DNA of 64,000 bases from Luteimonas chenhongjianii. GTDB taxonomy: Bacteria > Pseudomonadota > Gammaproteobacteria > Xanthomonadales > Xanthomonadaceae. Made by a program: the position numbers and the translations under genes. Location of the stretch: positions 496,001 to 560,000 of the forward strand of contig NZ_CP023406.1 of the NCBI RefSeq assembly GCF_002327105.1, written 5' to 3'. Shown piece by piece: positions 26,948 to 37,617 of this stretch (positions within the stretch are counted from its first letter, which is position 1; each line of letters opens with the position of its first letter). The notes beneath the pieces are model-generated. The model saw only the letters and a program-made list of their open reading frames with translations. It was not told where the DNA came from and searched no databases.

Positions 26948-28153
26948 TCAGCCGCGGCTGACCGCCGCGACCGCCTTGGCCACGTAGCCCAGATTCCCCA
27001 GGCTCAGCGCGGCCACGCAGATGCGGCCGGTGCCGACAGCGTAGATGCCGAACTCGTCGCGCAGGCGCTCGACCTGGGCGCGGCTCAGGCCCGAGTACGA
27101 GAACATGCCGGCCTGATCCTGGATAAAGGCGAACTCCGGCGCGCCGTGTTCGGCGAGCTGCTCGACCAGCCCGGCACGCAGCGCGTGGATGCGCTCGCGC
27201 ATCTGGCCCAGTTCGGCTTCCCAGCGCGCGCGCAGTTCGGCACTGCCCAACACGCCGGCAACCAGCGCCGCGCCATGGTTGGAGGGGCTGGAATGGTTGG
27301 CACGCACGAGACGCTTGATCTGCGATTGCACCGCGCGGCTCTGTTCGGCCGTCGCCGAGACCACGGTCAGCGCACCCACGCGCTCGCCGTACAGCGAGAA
27401 GGACTTCGAATACGAACTGGCGACGACGAACTCGCTGATCCCCGATTCCGCCATCAGGCGCACGGCCGCGGCGTCCTCGTCGATGCCGCGGTCGAAGCCC
27501 TGGTAGGCCATGTCGATGAAGGGGAACAGATCCCGCTCGGCCAGCACCTCGATGACCTGCCGCCACTGCGCATCGGTGAGGTCGGCACCGGTGGGATTGT
27601 GGCAGCACGCATGCAGCAGCACGACGGTGCCGGGCTCGAGGCTGCGCAGGTCGGCGAGCATGCCGGCGAAGTCGACGCCGTGCGTAGCCGGATCGAAATA
27701 GGTGTAGTCGACGACGTCGAACCCCACGGCGCCGAACACCGCGCGGTGGTTCTCCCAGCTGGGATTACTGATCGCGATGGTCGCGTGGGGCAGCGTCTTG
27801 CGCAGCAGCTCGGCGCCGGTGCGCAGCGCGCCGCTGCCACCGATGGTCTGGGTCGTCGCGACGCGACCGGCGGCCAGCAGCGGCGACTCTGCGCCGAACA
27901 GCAGCTCGCGGGTGGCGCGGGTGTAGTCGGGCAGGCCATCGATCGGCAGGTAGCCGCGCGGCTTGGCCTCGGCGGCCAGGCGCTGTTCGACCTCGCGGAC
28001 CGCGTCGAGCACCGGAATGCGGCCGGCTTCGTCGTAGTAGATGCCAACGCCGAGATTGACCTTGGTGGCGCGCGCATCGGCGTTGTAGGCCTCGGTCAGG
28101 CCGAGGATGGGATCACCTGGAACGAGTTCGACGTTCGCGAAAAAAGAGGACAC
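26948..28153 (-). CDS. tyrB: aromatic amino acid aminotransferase
   Basis: This PLP enzyme exchanges amino groups between aromatic amino acids (or aspartate) and 2-oxo acids. The 401-residue sequence is class I/AspC-like: NLGVGIYYDEAGR, the SNPSWENHRAVF segment, LHACCHNPTGAD, and the PLP-lysine motif SSYSKSFSLYGERVG. The GTG at 28153 gives the family start SSFFANVELVPGDPILGL; an in-frame ATG at 28186 would add 11 residues of unlikely sequence. PhhA elsewhere in the window feeds the same tyrosine pathway. Confidence 0.92.
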   Translation of the reverse strand: MSSFFANVELVPGDPILGLTEAYNADARATKVNLGVGIYYDEAGRIPVLDAVREVEQRLAAEAKPRGYLPIDGLPDYTRATRELLFGAESPLLAAGRVATTQTIGGSGALRTGAELLRKTLPHATIAISNPSWENHRAVFGAVGFDVVDYTYFDPATHGVDFAGMLADLRSLEPGTVVLLHACCHNPTGADLTDAQWRQVIEVLAERDLFPFIDMAYQGFDRGIDEDAAAVRLMAESGISEFVVASSYSKSFSLYGERVGALTVVSATAEQSRAVQSQIKRLVRANHSSPSNHGAALVAGVLGSAELRARWEAELGQMRERIHALRAGLVEQLAEHGAPEFAFIQDQAGMFSYSGLSRAQVERLRDEFGIYAVGTGRICVAALSLGNLGYVAKAVAAVSRG

Positions 28154-28302
28154 GGAAAGGCAGCCTTGCACGATAGAGGGGAGCATCGGGCGGCGCGCGC
28201 GCGCGGCCGACCCGGCCAGAATACCGGGCGCGGCCATCGCGCGCGATTCACCGGGGGGACAGCTACGGCCTTTGGGGCGACAATGCAGCCCTCTTCGCCG
28301 CC

Positions 28303-29346
28303 ATGGACCGTCCGCGCATGCCCAGCATTTCCCTGACCCGCCATCTGATCGAGGAACAGCGCCTCGGCCACGTGACCCCGGACCTGCGCCTGCTGCTGGA
28401 GGTCGTCGCACGTGCCTGCAAGCGCATCTCGGTGGCGGTCGGCAAGGGCGCCCTGGGCGACGTGCTCGGCGAGGCGGGCGGCGCGGACGGCAGCATCAAT
28501 ATCCAGGGCGAGGCGCAGAAGAAGCTCGACGTGATCAGCAACGAGATCCTGCTCGAGGCCAACGCCTGGGGCGGGCATCTGGCGGCGTGCGCATCGGAGG
28601 AGATGGAACACTCCCAGCAGATCCCCGATGCCTTCCCGCGCGGCAACTACCTGCTGGTGTTCGACCCGCTCGACGGCAGCTCCAACATCGACATCAATGC
28701 CAGCGTCGGCACGATCTTCTCGGTGCTGCGCTGCCCGGAAGGCGTGAGCGCAGCCGAAGACCACGATTTCCTGCAGGCCGGCAGCACCCAGGTGGCCGCC
28801 GGCTACTGCCTCTACGGCCCCAGCACGATGCTGGTGCTGACCATCGGTCACGGCACGCATGGCTTCACCCTCGACCGCGAGCAGGGGTCGTTCGTACTGA
28901 CCGGCCCGCACATGCGCATCCCCGAGCAGACCCGCGAATTCGCGATCAACATGTCCAACCAGCGCCACTGGGAAGCGCCGACCCAGGCCTACGTGGCCGA
29001 CCTGCTGGCCGGCAAGGACGGCCCGCGTGGCCAGGACTTCAACATGCGCTGGGTCGCGGCGATGGTCGGCGACGTGCACCGCATCCTGACCCGTGGCGGC
29101 ATCTTCATCTATCCCTGGGACCGCAAGGACCCGGCCAAGCCCGGCAAGCTGCGGCTGATGTACGAGGCCAATCCGATGGCGATGCTGGTCGAGCAGGCCG
29201 GCGGCGCGGCGAGTACCGGCCGCGAGAGGATCCTCGACATCCCCCCCACATCGCTGCACCAGCGCGTGCCGGTGTTCCTCGGCTCGAAGGAGGAAGTGGA
29301 AACCGCGACGCGTTATCACCGGCAGCACGACACCGCAGCCGCATGA
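28303..29346 (+). CDS. fbp: class I fructose-1,6-bisphosphatase
   Basis: This gluconeogenic enzyme hydrolyses fructose 1,6-bisphosphate to fructose 6-phosphate. The 347-residue sequence has the metal/phosphate motif [12 protein letters not shown], an upstream conserved Glu-rich segment (ASEEME) and the substrate-binding [14 protein letters not shown]. The ATG at 28318 ([10 protein letters not shown]) is an alternative start close to other family members. A GACAAT -10-like box lies about 25 bases upstream. Its stop codon overlaps the next gene by four bases. Confidence 0.96.
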   Translation: MDRPRMPSISLTRHLIEEQRLGHVTPDLRLLLEVVARACKRISVAVGKGALGDVLGEAGGADGSINIQGEAQKKLDVISNEILLEANAWGGHLAACASEEMEHSQQIPDAFPRGNYLLVFDPLDGSSNIDINASVGTIFSVLRCPEGVSAAEDHDFLQAGSTQVAAGYCLYGPSTMLVLTIGHGTHGFTLDREQGSFVLTGPHMRIPEQTREFAINMSNQRHWEAPTQAYVADLLAGKDGPRGQDFNMRWVAAMVGDVHRILTRGGIFIYPWDRKDPAKPGKLRLMYEANPMAMLVEQAGGAASTGRERILDIPPTSLHQRVPVFLGSKEEVETATRYHRQHDTAAA

Positions 29347-30044
29347 GCGGTGCCGACTTCATCGAAGTCACGCCGGGCGCCTTGTCGCCGGACGCCTGCG
29401 CGGCGATCGTCGCGCGGATGCGCGGCAGCGCCGACCTGCATGCCGGGGAAATTGGTGGCGGGATCTATCCCGACCTCAAACGCAGCCGCGATCTGTCGAT
29501 CAGCGGCCGCGCCGACTGGGCCGACGTGGTCCAGCAGCTCAATGTGGCCGTCCATGACGGCCTGATGGCCTACCTGCGCAAGTTCCCGCAGACCCTGATC
29601 GCGCCGCTGATGCTGCAGCAGCCCGACACTTCGGGCGCACTGCGGCGACTGGAGGCCGAAGATTTCGCCACGATGGACGAAGCGCGGCTCGGCGGCCTGC
29701 TGCAGACCTGCCTGCGTCCCGGCGCGATCAACCTGCAGTGGTACGCCGCCGGCGAAGGCGGCTATCCGTACTGGCATTGCGAGCTGTATCCCCGCGACCC
29801 CAGCTGCGAGACCCTGCATCGCCACCTGCTGTGGACGATCTATCTCAACGACGGCTTCGAGGCCGGCGAGACCGAGTTCCTGTTCCAGCAGCGCAAGGTC
29901 GCACCGCGTACCGGCGACCTGCTGATCGCCCCGACCGCGTTTACCCACACCCATCGCGGCAACCGGCCCCAGGGCGGCGACAAGTTCATCGCCACCAGCT
30001 GGGTGCTGTTCCAGCGGGCGGAGACGCTGTACGGGGCAGGTTGA
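29343..30044 (+). CDS. 2-oxoglutarate/Fe(II) oxygenase, prolyl-4-hydroxylase-like
   Basis: The 233-residue protein carries the double-stranded beta-helix pattern of 2OG-Fe(II) dioxygenases. An iron ligand pair lies in YWHCELYP (His-x-Glu instead of the common His-x-Asp), a distal His lies in FTHTHRG, and a following Lys/Arg (GGDKF) probably binds 2-oxoglutarate. The substrate is unknown. It starts with an ATGA overlap on the fbp stop codon, so its synthesis is coupled to that of fructose bisphosphatase. This pairing has no obvious metabolic explanation. Confidence 0.82.
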   Translation: MSGADFIEVTPGALSPDACAAIVARMRGSADLHAGEIGGGIYPDLKRSRDLSISGRADWADVVQQLNVAVHDGLMAYLRKFPQTLIAPLMLQQPDTSGALRRLEAEDFATMDEARLGGLLQTCLRPGAINLQWYAAGEGGYPYWHCELYPRDPSCETLHRHLLWTIYLNDGFEAGETEFLFQQRKVAPRTGDLLIAPTAFTHTHRGNRPQGGDKFIATSWVLFQRAETLYGAG

Positions 30045-30440
30045 TCCGGGCGCCTCTCCCTTTGGGAAAGGTCAGCGCGCGCAGCGCATCGGGTGAGGGA
30101 CGCTGTTGCTGTTGCTCCGCTTCTGGTCTCTGCCCTGCTTTTGCCTTCGGCCCTGGATCTCCAATCGGGCCGTAAAGCGAGCCGAGCACCGGAGCCTGAC
30201 GCGGCCGTAGAGCAGCCCTGCGATGCTCGGCTGCGCTTTACGGCTCGATCGAAGTCAAAAGCCAAGCCGGATCAGGGCAACCGCAATCGCAACATCAAAG
30301 CCAACGGCAAACGATGCATGTCGACCTAACGCGCACGGCCAAGGGCAGGCGACTGCAGTCGCGGAGCGTACGACCAGGATTCGGCGCACCCATGGCACGC
30401 GGCGTATCCACCGAACACGCCGAGCGATCAGGCGAGACGC
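30045..30440. repeat. gene-free stretch with a REP-like hairpin
   Basis: CCTCTCCC-TTT-GGGAAAGG (30053-30071), followed by GGTGAGGG near 30091, is a degenerate copy of the element found after gpsA at 4289-4345. The remaining 340 bases show no gene, RNA or regulatory signal that I can recognise. Confidence 0.5.
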
Positions 30441-30875
30441 TTATCCACGCGGATGATTCAGCACCAGCCAATACAGCCCGATCTGCTTGACCACCTCGAC
30501 GAACTTCTTGAAATCCACCGGCTTGCGGATATAGCTGTTGACGCCCAGCGCATAGCTGGCTTCCACATCGAAGGGCTCGGTGCTCGTGGTCAGCACCACC
30601 ACCGGCAGCCCGCGCGTGGCCGGATTGGCGCGCAGCGCCTGCAGGACCTCGCGGCCGTCGAGCTTGGGCAGGTTGAGATCGAGCAGCACGATCGAGGGCA
30701 GATCGGCGGCGTTCCGCGCCTCATGGGCCCCCCTGGCGAACAGGTAGTCGAGCGCCTCGGCGCCGTCGCCGACCACGACCAGCTGGCTGTCGATGCCAGC
30801 CTCCGAGAACGCGATACGGGTCAGTTCGGCGTCGTCGGGGTTGTCCTCGATCAGCAGGATCGTGTGCTCGCTCAT
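30441..30875 (-). CDS. single-domain CheY-like response regulator (Rcp1 type)
   Basis: The 144-residue receiver has the acidic pair Glu10-Asp11, the phosphorylation site Asp66 (VLLDLNLPKLDG), the Thr switch in VVLTTS and Lys in YIRKPVDF. It has no output domain. Its extended loop (FARGAHEARNAADLP) is typical of the Rcp1 group that partners bacteriophytochrome-type kinases. The start overlaps the kinase stop by four bases, so it is almost certainly that kinase's target. Confidence 0.92.
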   Translation of the reverse strand: MSEHTILLIEDNPDDAELTRIAFSEAGIDSQLVVVGDGAEALDYLFARGAHEARNAADLPSIVLLDLNLPKLDGREVLQALRANPATRGLPVVVLTTSTEPFDVEASYALGVNSYIRKPVDFKKFVEVVKQIGLYWLVLNHPRG

Positions 30876-31939
30876 GGGCCTGGTGCATCCTCGTCCGGCG
30901 CCGCCGGTAAGTCGATGAAGAAGGTGGTCCCGACGTCCGGTGTCGAGTGCACGCGGATGTGACCGCCCTGGGCGCGTGCGAGTTGCTGGGCGATGGCCAG
31001 ACCGAGGCCATGCCCCGCACCGTCGTCGGCCCCATGCAGGCGCCTGAACGGAACGAACAGACGTTCAGCATAGCGCATGTCGAAACCGCGTCCCTGGTCG
31101 CGAACCTCCAGCTGCAGGCGATCGCCGACCCGCGTGCCGTCGAGTTCGATCCGGATCACCTCGCGGTGGGCGGAGAACTTCCAGGCGTTGTGCAACAGCT
31201 TGCCGAGCATCTGCTTGAGCGCATGTTCGTCGCCCCAGGCCCAGAGATCGGGAGTGACGCGGATGTCGGACGGACGGCCGGGATCGGCCTCCTGCAGCTC
31301 CACGCCGACCCATTCGCCGAGCATGCCGATGTCGACGGGGGTCGGCGGGCGCGACGGACGCGAGGCCCGCATGGTCTCGAGCAGGGCATCGATCAGCCCG
31401 CCGGCCTGCCCGGCCGCGTGCTGGATGCGCTTGAGGTATTCGCGCCCCCGGTCGGGATCTCCCTCCTGGGCCAGCAACCTGCGCGCGAACTGTTCGACCG
31501 CACGGACCGGCGCCCGCAGTTCGTGCGAGATGCCGAAGGCGAGGGTTTCCTGCTGCGCTTCCAGGGCCTGCTGGGCGCTGCCGTCATGGAGTTGCAGCAG
31601 GGCGCCGGCCGTCCCGGCGAGCGGCCGCAGGGTCGCGCGCAGGTGCCGCTGCGGACCGCTGTCTCCGGCCGCCAGGGTCACGGGCACGTCGTGGAGGTCG
31701 GCGTCCTCGGGCAATCGAGCCAGGGCCGCGTCGATGCGCGCCGACAGCCCCGGCAGCAGGTCGTGATGCGCCACCCGGCCTGCCAGCATTCCGGCATCCA
31801 CGCCCAGCAACGCGCCGAGTGCGGGATTGGCGCGCTGCCAATGCCCATCGGCGCCGATCACGGCGACACCGATCGGCAACTGGTCGATCAGGTCCACGGG
31901 GACATCGGGCGTGGTCCGTAGCGGGACAGCGTTGGACAT
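30872..31939 (-). CDS. PAS-domain sensor histidine kinase
   Basis: The 355-residue protein has no membrane segment. An N-terminal PAS-like domain (about residues 15-120) is followed by a HisKA domain with the phospho-accepting His139 (FGISHELRAPVRA). The ATPase domain contains the N-box (LLHNAWKFS), DQGRGFD and GLGLAIAQQLA. It is probably cytosolic and senses a small ligand or redox state through the PAS fold; no chromophore cysteine is evident. It is co-translated with the CheY-like gene. A TACACT -10-like box lies about 30 bases upstream. Confidence 0.9.
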   Translation of the reverse strand: MSNAVPLRTTPDVPVDLIDQLPIGVAVIGADGHWQRANPALGALLGVDAGMLAGRVAHHDLLPGLSARIDAALARLPEDADLHDVPVTLAAGDSGPQRHLRATLRPLAGTAGALLQLHDGSAQQALEAQQETLAFGISHELRAPVRAVEQFARRLLAQEGDPDRGREYLKRIQHAAGQAGGLIDALLETMRASRPSRPPTPVDIGMLGEWVGVELQEADPGRPSDIRVTPDLWAWGDEHALKQMLGKLLHNAWKFSAHREVIRIELDGTRVGDRLQLEVRDQGRGFDMRYAERLFVPFRRLHGADDGAGHGLGLAIAQQLARAQGGHIRVHSTPDVGTTFFIDLPAAPDEDAPGP

Positions 31940-32037
31940 CGGGCAGGCACTCTCACGCAGACCGCGCAGTGTAGGAAATTACCGCGTCCACACGAAGTGG
32001 AAGCGTGTGAATGCGGGCCTTGGCCGTAGCGCCGTGG

Positions 32038-33135
32038 CTAGAACAGTTCGCCCTGTGGGGAGTCCGGCCGCAGCGGTCTGAACCGGTCGGTGCGCAACGG
32101 AGGCAGGTTACCGAAACCGAGCGCCCGCCGCGCCCGGGCGAAGCGGGCGGCCAGCAGGTCGGCGAACGGCCCCTCGCCACGTTTGCGATGGCCGAAGCGG
32201 CTGTCGTAGTCGCGCCCGCCGTGCATCTGCTGCATCAGGCTCATCACGTGCGCGGCGCGCTCGGGATAGTGCAGGTCCAGCCACTCGCGCCAGACCGTCT
32301 TGAGCTCATGCGGCAGGCGCAGCAGCACGTACGTGGCGCTGGCCGCGCCGGCCTGGCGCGCCGCTTCGAGGATCGCCTCGAGTTCCTGGTCGGTGATCAT
32401 CGGCACCACCGGCGCCACGATCACCCCGACCGGCACCCCCGCATCGGCCAGGGTGCGCATCGCGCGCAGGCGACCGTGCGGGGCCGCCGCGCGGGGCTCC
32501 ATCCGGGCCGAGAGCCGGTTGTCGAGCGTGGTCACCGAGAAGTACACGCTCACCAGTCCGTCGGCGGCCAGCGGCGCCAGCAGATCGAGATCCCGCACCA
32601 CGCCCGCGCCCTTGGTGACCAGGCTGAAGGGGTGGCGGGCTTCGGCCATGACCTCGATCAGTGCCCGGGTCAGGCCGTAACGCCGTTCGATCGGCTGATA
32701 CGAATCGGTGTTGATGCCCAGCGCGATCGGCGAGCACTGGTAGCCGGGCCGGGCGAACTCGGCGCGAAGGCGCTCGGCGGCATTGGTCTTGGCGAACAGA
32801 CGGGTCTCGAAATCCAGGCCCGGCGACAAGTCCAGATATGCGTGCGAAGGTCTGGCAAAGCAGTAGACGCAGCCGTGTTCGCATCCGCGGTACGGATTCA
32901 CCGACTGCGAGAACCCGATGTCGGGCGAGCTGTTGCGGCTGACGATGCTGCGCGCGCGCTCCTCGGTGACCACCGTCTGGGGCGAGATGGCTTCGTCCTC
33001 GAGTACCTGCAACGCGTCCCAGCCATCGTCCTCGGCCACGGCGGTCTGCTTCTCGAAGCGGCCGGCGACCCACGAGCTGCTGCCACGACCCTTGCGGACC
33101 AGTGCGGTGGGCGGGCGGACACCGTTCGAGCTCAT
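32038..33135 (-). CDS. PA0069-family radical SAM protein
   Basis: The 365-residue protein has the cluster-binding motif CEHGCVYC (Cys85, Cys89, Cys92), preceded by SVNPYRG as in the SplB-like/PA0069 radical SAM group. Radical SAM enzymes reduce S-adenosylmethionine at a 4Fe-4S cluster to start radical chemistry; this group has no firmly known substrate. Other family segments are ALGINTDSYQPIE, LVTKGAGVVRD and VIVAPVVPMITD. The ATG at 33135 is the first in frame near the family start. Confidence 0.9.
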   Translation of the reverse strand: MSSNGVRPPTALVRKGRGSSSWVAGRFEKQTAVAEDDGWDALQVLEDEAISPQTVVTEERARSIVSRNSSPDIGFSQSVNPYRGCEHGCVYCFARPSHAYLDLSPGLDFETRLFAKTNAAERLRAEFARPGYQCSPIALGINTDSYQPIERRYGLTRALIEVMAEARHPFSLVTKGAGVVRDLDLLAPLAADGLVSVYFSVTTLDNRLSARMEPRAAAPHGRLRAMRTLADAGVPVGVIVAPVVPMITDQELEAILEAARQAGAASATYVLLRLPHELKTVWREWLDLHYPERAAHVMSLMQQMHGGRDYDSRFGHRKRGEGPFADLLAARFARARRALGFGNLPPLRTDRFRPLRPDSPQGELF

Positions 33136-33647
33136 CGTCGCCAGTGTGGCCGCAGCCTGTCGCAGCCTGTGAGACGCGCTGGCTTCGTCGTCGGGCGTTG
33201 TCCCGGTCCGGCAATTCCTGTCGTGGCCGCCGGGCATCGATCACCCCGATCGGCTGGCCCCACGCGCGGCATAGCGCCCGGTCCCGTTCGTGGCGGGCGC
33301 AGCCGGCGGGGGAGCTCCAGGACAGACACCCCAGCGGCGGAGGGCACCGGGCAGGCCAGACCGCGATGCCCGGCCTCACCCGCCGGGGCAACCGGTGCAG
33401 GCGGCCGACGCGAACGCCGTAGCCGGGTTCGTCGTCATCGGTCCCGCAATCCTGTCGCCCAGTGCGGCCGGCATCGTTGCCTGGTGTCATCGCCGACCGG
33501 CTCCGTGAGCACATGCTGGGGCGCAGACTGCGCAGCGCCGGGGCCTCCGGGTGTCGCAGGTCCCGGCATCGCCCCGCATGTCGTCGTCGCCCCGGATCGC
33601 TACCCTGTGCGCGGCGCGAATCGCGCTGCCTGCTGGATTGCTGTTCG
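33136..33647. other. 512-base stretch without a recognisable gene
   Basis: Both strands contain only short, compositionally arginine/proline-rich frames typical of noise in high-GC DNA. No tRNA, repeat or terminator was recognised. It separates the divergent radical SAM and cls genes and must hold both promoters. Confidence 0.4.
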
Positions 33648-35090
33648 ATGCCCGATTTCCTGCTCCGCCTGTGGGCCATGGTGGCGACCAATCCCCATCT
33701 CCTCGGACTGCTGGTCGCGTGCTGGGCGCTGTATCTGGTGGTGCTGGGTGTCTGGATCGTCCTGCAGAAGCGTGAGCCCGCCGCGACCCTGAGCTGGCTG
33801 CTGGGCCTGGCGCTGCTGCCGTACCTGGGGTTCCTCGTCTATCACGTGTTCGGTCCGCAGCGGATCCGCCGCAACCGGCTGCGTCGCAGCCACAACCGCG
33901 CCATGATGCAGAGCCCGCAGATCGAGGCGGAGCAGGGCGAGGCCGCGGAACTGGTGCGCCTCGGACAGGCAACGACGGGCCTGCCGGCGACCTCGTCGGC
34001 CGAGGTGACGCTGCTGGTCGACGGCGCGGCGAAGTACACCGCACTGCTCGCCGACATCGCCCGCGCCGAGCACCACGTGCATCTGGAGTACTACATCTAC
34101 GAACCGGACCACACCGGCGCAGCCTTGCGCGATGCCCTGGTCGAGCGCGCGCGCGCCGGCGTGCGCGTGCGCGTGCTGCTGGACTTCGTCGGCTCGAGCG
34201 CGTCGCGCCGGTTCTTCACGCCGCTGCTCGAGGCCGGCGGGGAACTCGCCTGGTTCCATCCGATGCGGTTCGGGCGCTTCTGGCAGCGTCCCTGGACCAA
34301 CCTGCGCACGCACCGCAAGATCGTGATCATCGATGGCCGCATCGGCTATACCGGCGGCATGAACATCGCCGACCAGCAGGACGAGCGGCTGCGTAGCGAT
34401 GCCTATCGTGACCTGCACATGCGTCTGGTCGGCAAGTCGGTGCGGGTGCTGCAGCTGGTGTTCGCCGAGGACTGGGCCTACGCCACCGGGCAGCGCGACT
34501 TCCTTGCCGAGGTCAAACGCCAGACGCCACCGGCCGATGCCGGCCCGATCCGCACCCAGGTCCTGACTTCGGGGCCGGACTCCAACTGGGAAGCGATCCA
34601 CCGCGCGCATGTCGGCGCGATCCACTCCGCGAAGACGCGGGTGTGGATGACCACGCCGTACTTCGTGCCCGGCGAGGCGGCGATGATGGCGTTGACCTCG
34701 GCCGCGCTGGCCGGACTCGACGTGCGCCTGCTGGTGCCGCAGGTCAGCGACTCGAGGATCGTCACGCTGGCGGCACGGTCCTATTTTGGTGAGCTGCTGC
34801 TCGCGGGGGTGCGGATCTACGAATACCGCTCGCGCCTGCTGCACAGCAAGACGCTGTTGGTCGACGACCACCTGGCGCTGATCGGCAGCGCCAACTTCGA
34901 CCATCGCAGCTTCCGGCTCAATTTCGAGGTTTCGGTGCTGTTCGATGACACGGGCGTAGCCGCGGCGCTCGCCCAGCACATCGAAAGCGAGTTCGCCCAC
35001 GCCCCACGCGTCCAGCGGGGCCGACGGCGTCCGCTGCTGACCGCGCGCCTGCCCGAGGCGCTGGCGCGGCTGTGCTCGCCTCTGCTGTAG
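33648..35090 (+). CDS. cls: cardiolipin synthase
   Basis: This inner-membrane phospholipase-D-family enzyme joins phosphatidylglycerol molecules to cardiolipin. The 480-residue sequence starts with two transmembrane helices (about residues 19-40 and 47-67) and has two HKD motifs. The first is in THRKIVIIDGRIGYTGGMN (His222, Lys224, Asp229), the second in LHSKTLLVDDHLALIGSAN (His399). EYYIYEPDHTG and TPYFVPGEAAM are family-typical. The ATG at 33648 heads the first helix. Confidence 0.95.
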   Translation: MPDFLLRLWAMVATNPHLLGLLVACWALYLVVLGVWIVLQKREPAATLSWLLGLALLPYLGFLVYHVFGPQRIRRNRLRRSHNRAMMQSPQIEAEQGEAAELVRLGQATTGLPATSSAEVTLLVDGAAKYTALLADIARAEHHVHLEYYIYEPDHTGAALRDALVERARAGVRVRVLLDFVGSSASRRFFTPLLEAGGELAWFHPMRFGRFWQRPWTNLRTHRKIVIIDGRIGYTGGMNIADQQDERLRSDAYRDLHMRLVGKSVRVLQLVFAEDWAYATGQRDFLAEVKRQTPPADAGPIRTQVLTSGPDSNWEAIHRAHVGAIHSAKTRVWMTTPYFVPGEAAMMALTSAALAGLDVRLLVPQVSDSRIVTLAARSYFGELLLAGVRIYEYRSRLLHSKTLLVDDHLALIGSANFDHRSFRLNFEVSVLFDDTGVAAALAQHIESEFAHAPRVQRGRRRPLLTARLPEALARLCSPLL

Positions 35091-35433
35091 CGGCCAATCC
35101 GCGATGCGGATCCGTGCGCCAACCACCACGGCGCTGCCCGAACCCGCTGCGGCGCACGGCTGGCCGGTTGCCGGAGCACGCCATCTCGCAGCGGCGGCAG
35201 CCGAACCACGTCCGGTGACCGCAGGCCGCCCGCTGTGCCACGATCCGCAGCCGCGGGTCCTTGGGAGTCGCTACGTGCACAGTCCCGTAGTTCCGGCTTG
35301 CCTGCGCGCCCGGCGACGCTGCGCTGCGCCGTTCGTCGCGCCGCTTGCGCGTTCGTCGATGCCGGCCCGGCTGGCGAAGCCGACCGACCGGCGACTGGGC
35401 TAGACTCCGCACACGTCAGGTGGAGCCCGTCCC
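35091..35433. other. gene-free stretch upstream of a small membrane gene
   Basis: No coding or RNA gene is recognisable. A TAGACT -10-like box at 35402-35407 lies 26 bases before the next ATG and is the likely promoter of that gene and of pdxJ. Confidence 0.4.
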
Positions 35434-35709
35434 ATGCCCTGGTTGTTCCTGCTGCTCGCGCTCGGTGCGGTCGCCATTGCCTTCACCACCACGTCGGTCC
35501 CGCTCGCGGCGATCGCCCTGTTGCTGTCGCTGGTGTTCGTGGTCATCGGTGTGCTCGGCCTGCTCGCGCAGCGGGTCGGAAGCCAGAGCCGGAGCGAGGC
35601 GATGATGGTCGATCCGATGGAGCTGCGCCGGCTGCGCGAGCAGGCCGAAGCCCGTCGCGCCGCCACGCCCTCGGACCCGTCCACGCGATCTCCGCCGGCG
35701 GGTCCGTGA
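35434..35709 (+). CDS. small two-helix membrane protein
   Basis: The 91-residue product has two hydrophobic helices (about residues 2-21 and 24-46), then a soluble tail rich in Glu/Arg and Ser/Pro. I do not recognise a family. It has a plausible ribosome-binding site (AGGTGGAG) and overlaps the pdxJ start by four bases (GTGA), so the two genes are translated together. That overlap is the main evidence that it is real. Confidence 0.7.
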   Translation: MPWLFLLLALGAVAIAFTTTSVPLAAIALLLSLVFVVIGVLGLLAQRVGSQSRSEAMMVDPMELRRLREQAEARRAATPSDPSTRSPPAGP

Positions 35710-36455
35710 CCCGGCTCAGCGTCAACGTCAACAAGATCGCGGTGCTGCGCAATTCCCGCGGCGGTCGCGAGCCGGACGTGCTCCGCGCAGCTACCGTGTG
35801 TCTGGATGCCGGCGCTCACGGGATCACCGTCCATCCGCGGCCGGACGCGCGACATATCCGCGCCGACGATGTGTATGCGCTGGCCCGGCTGACGAGCGCA
35901 CGCGGCGTCGAACTCAATATCGAGGGCAACCCCTTCGCGCCTCCGCGCGACGGCTATCCGGGTCTGCTGGCGTTGTGCGAACAGACCCGCCCGGCGCAGG
36001 TGACCCTTGTGCCGGACGGCGATGCCCAGCTCACCTCCGACCACGGCTTCGACTTCGCCCGCGAACAGGCGGCCCTGGTGCCTCTGGTGGCGCGCTTCCA
36101 CGCACTCGGGTGCCGGGTGAGCCTGTTCGCCGATGCCGGCGCCGACATCGGCGCGGCGCGGGCCAGTGGCGCAGAGCGGATCGAGCTCTATACCGGCCCG
36201 TGGGCGGAAGCGTTCGACGCCGGGCGCCCGGCAAGCGCCTTGCCGGCATTCGTGGAGACGGCAGGTTGCGCGCGCGCGGCGGGGCTGGGGGTCAACGCCG
36301 GCCACGACCTCAGCCAGGCCAACCTGGCTGCTTTCCTCGACGCCGTGGGCAGGATCGACGAGGTCTCGATCGGCCACGCACTGATCAGTGAGGCCCTCTA
36401 CGACGGTCTGGAGACGACGGTCCGGCGGTACCGCGCGATCGTTGATCGCGACTAG
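35706..36455 (+). CDS. pdxJ: pyridoxine 5'-phosphate synthase
   Basis: PdxJ condenses 1-deoxyxylulose 5-phosphate with 3-amino-2-oxopropyl phosphate to form the vitamin B6 ring. The 249-residue TIM-barrel has [16 protein letters not shown] at the start, [19 protein letters not shown]-like [15 protein letters not shown] and the C-terminal [11 protein letters not shown] and EVSIGHALI. It begins at a GTG overlapping the upstream stop. It is convergent with the exb operon, an order known from Xanthomonas. Confidence 0.95.
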   Translation: MTRLSVNVNKIAVLRNSRGGREPDVLRAATVCLDAGAHGITVHPRPDARHIRADDVYALARLTSARGVELNIEGNPFAPPRDGYPGLLALCEQTRPAQVTLVPDGDAQLTSDHGFDFAREQAALVPLVARFHALGCRVSLFADAGADIGAARASGAERIELYTGPWAEAFDAGRPASALPAFVETAGCARAAGLGVNAGHDLSQANLAAFLDAVGRIDEVSIGHALISEALYDGLETTVRRYRAIVDRD

Positions 36456-36640
36456 CCGGCGCTGCCCGGAGTCCCGATCCCCACTGGGGCGCGCGTCGGT
36501 TTCACGATGGTCTGAGGACCCACCCGCGATGGCGGCCCCGACTGCGGCTGCGGCACAGGCCGTGGGTCCGGGCCGTGGTCACACGCCCGCCCCGCCAGGC
36601 GGAGGCGGGTTGCGCTGCCAGCGACGGGACCGGCGCAACC

Positions 36641-36668
36641 AAAAAAAAACGCCGCCCGAAGGCGGCGC
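36641..36668 (-). terminator. Rho-independent terminator of the tonB-exb operon
   Basis: On the minus strand, CGCCGCC/GGCGGCG with a CGAA-type loop is followed by nine T residues (forward A-run 36641-36649). It lies 64 bases past the exbD2 stop codon, between the convergent pdxJ and exbD2 genes. Confidence 0.93.
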
Positions 36669-36731
36669 TCAAGACTTCGCGGTAAGCGTCGGACGCGCTG
36701 CAGGCTCGTCCGACGTTGATGCGGTGACTGC

Positions 36732-37142
36732 TTACTGCTTGACGAATCCGATCTTCTGCATCTGCGCGTTCTTCGCTTCAGCCAGCACCTTCGCCAGCAC
36801 GCCGTAATCGGCGTCGGCATTGGTGTCGATCTCGAGCGTCGGCTGATTGGTCGGGTCACGCTGGACCTCCGACTCCATCATGTTGCGCAGTGCCGAGACT
36901 GGCGTCGGGCTGTCGTTCCAGAAGACCTGGCCAGAGCCATCGATGCGCAGCCGGATCGGCTCCGGTGGCTCCACCGGATTTTCCGGCGGCGTCGTGGAGC
37001 GTTGTGGAAGATCGATGTCGATTGGATAGGAAGCCTTCGGCGCCGTCACCATGAAGATGATCAGCAGCACCAACATCACGTCGCAGAGCGGAATGATGTT
37101 GATGTCGGCCATCGGGCCTTCGCCACCGGATGAAAATGCCAT
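36732..37142 (-). CDS. exbD2: ExbD biopolymer transport protein (second copy)
   Basis: ExbD proteins sit in the inner membrane with ExbB and pass proton-motive force to TonB. The 136-residue protein has one N-terminal helix ([16 protein letters not shown], about residues 19-34) containing the conserved Asp, then a periplasmic domain. It is 15 bases downstream of exbD1, which differs clearly in its periplasmic half. In Xanthomonas campestris exbD2 is dispensable for iron uptake but was linked to plant interaction (from memory). Last gene before the terminator. Confidence 0.93.
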   Translation of the reverse strand: MAFSSGGEGPMADINIIPLCDVMLVLLIIFMVTAPKASYPIDIDLPQRSTTPPENPVEPPEPIRLRIDGSGQVFWNDSPTPVSALRNMMESEVQRDPTNQPTLEIDTNADADYGVLAKVLAEAKNAQMQKIGFVKQ

Positions 37143-37157
37143 GCGTGTTGCTCCGGT

Positions 37158-37580
<423 letters not shown>

Positions 37581-37617
37581 ATCTGAACTCCGTTGTCGCT
37601 ACTGACGTGCGCGCTTC

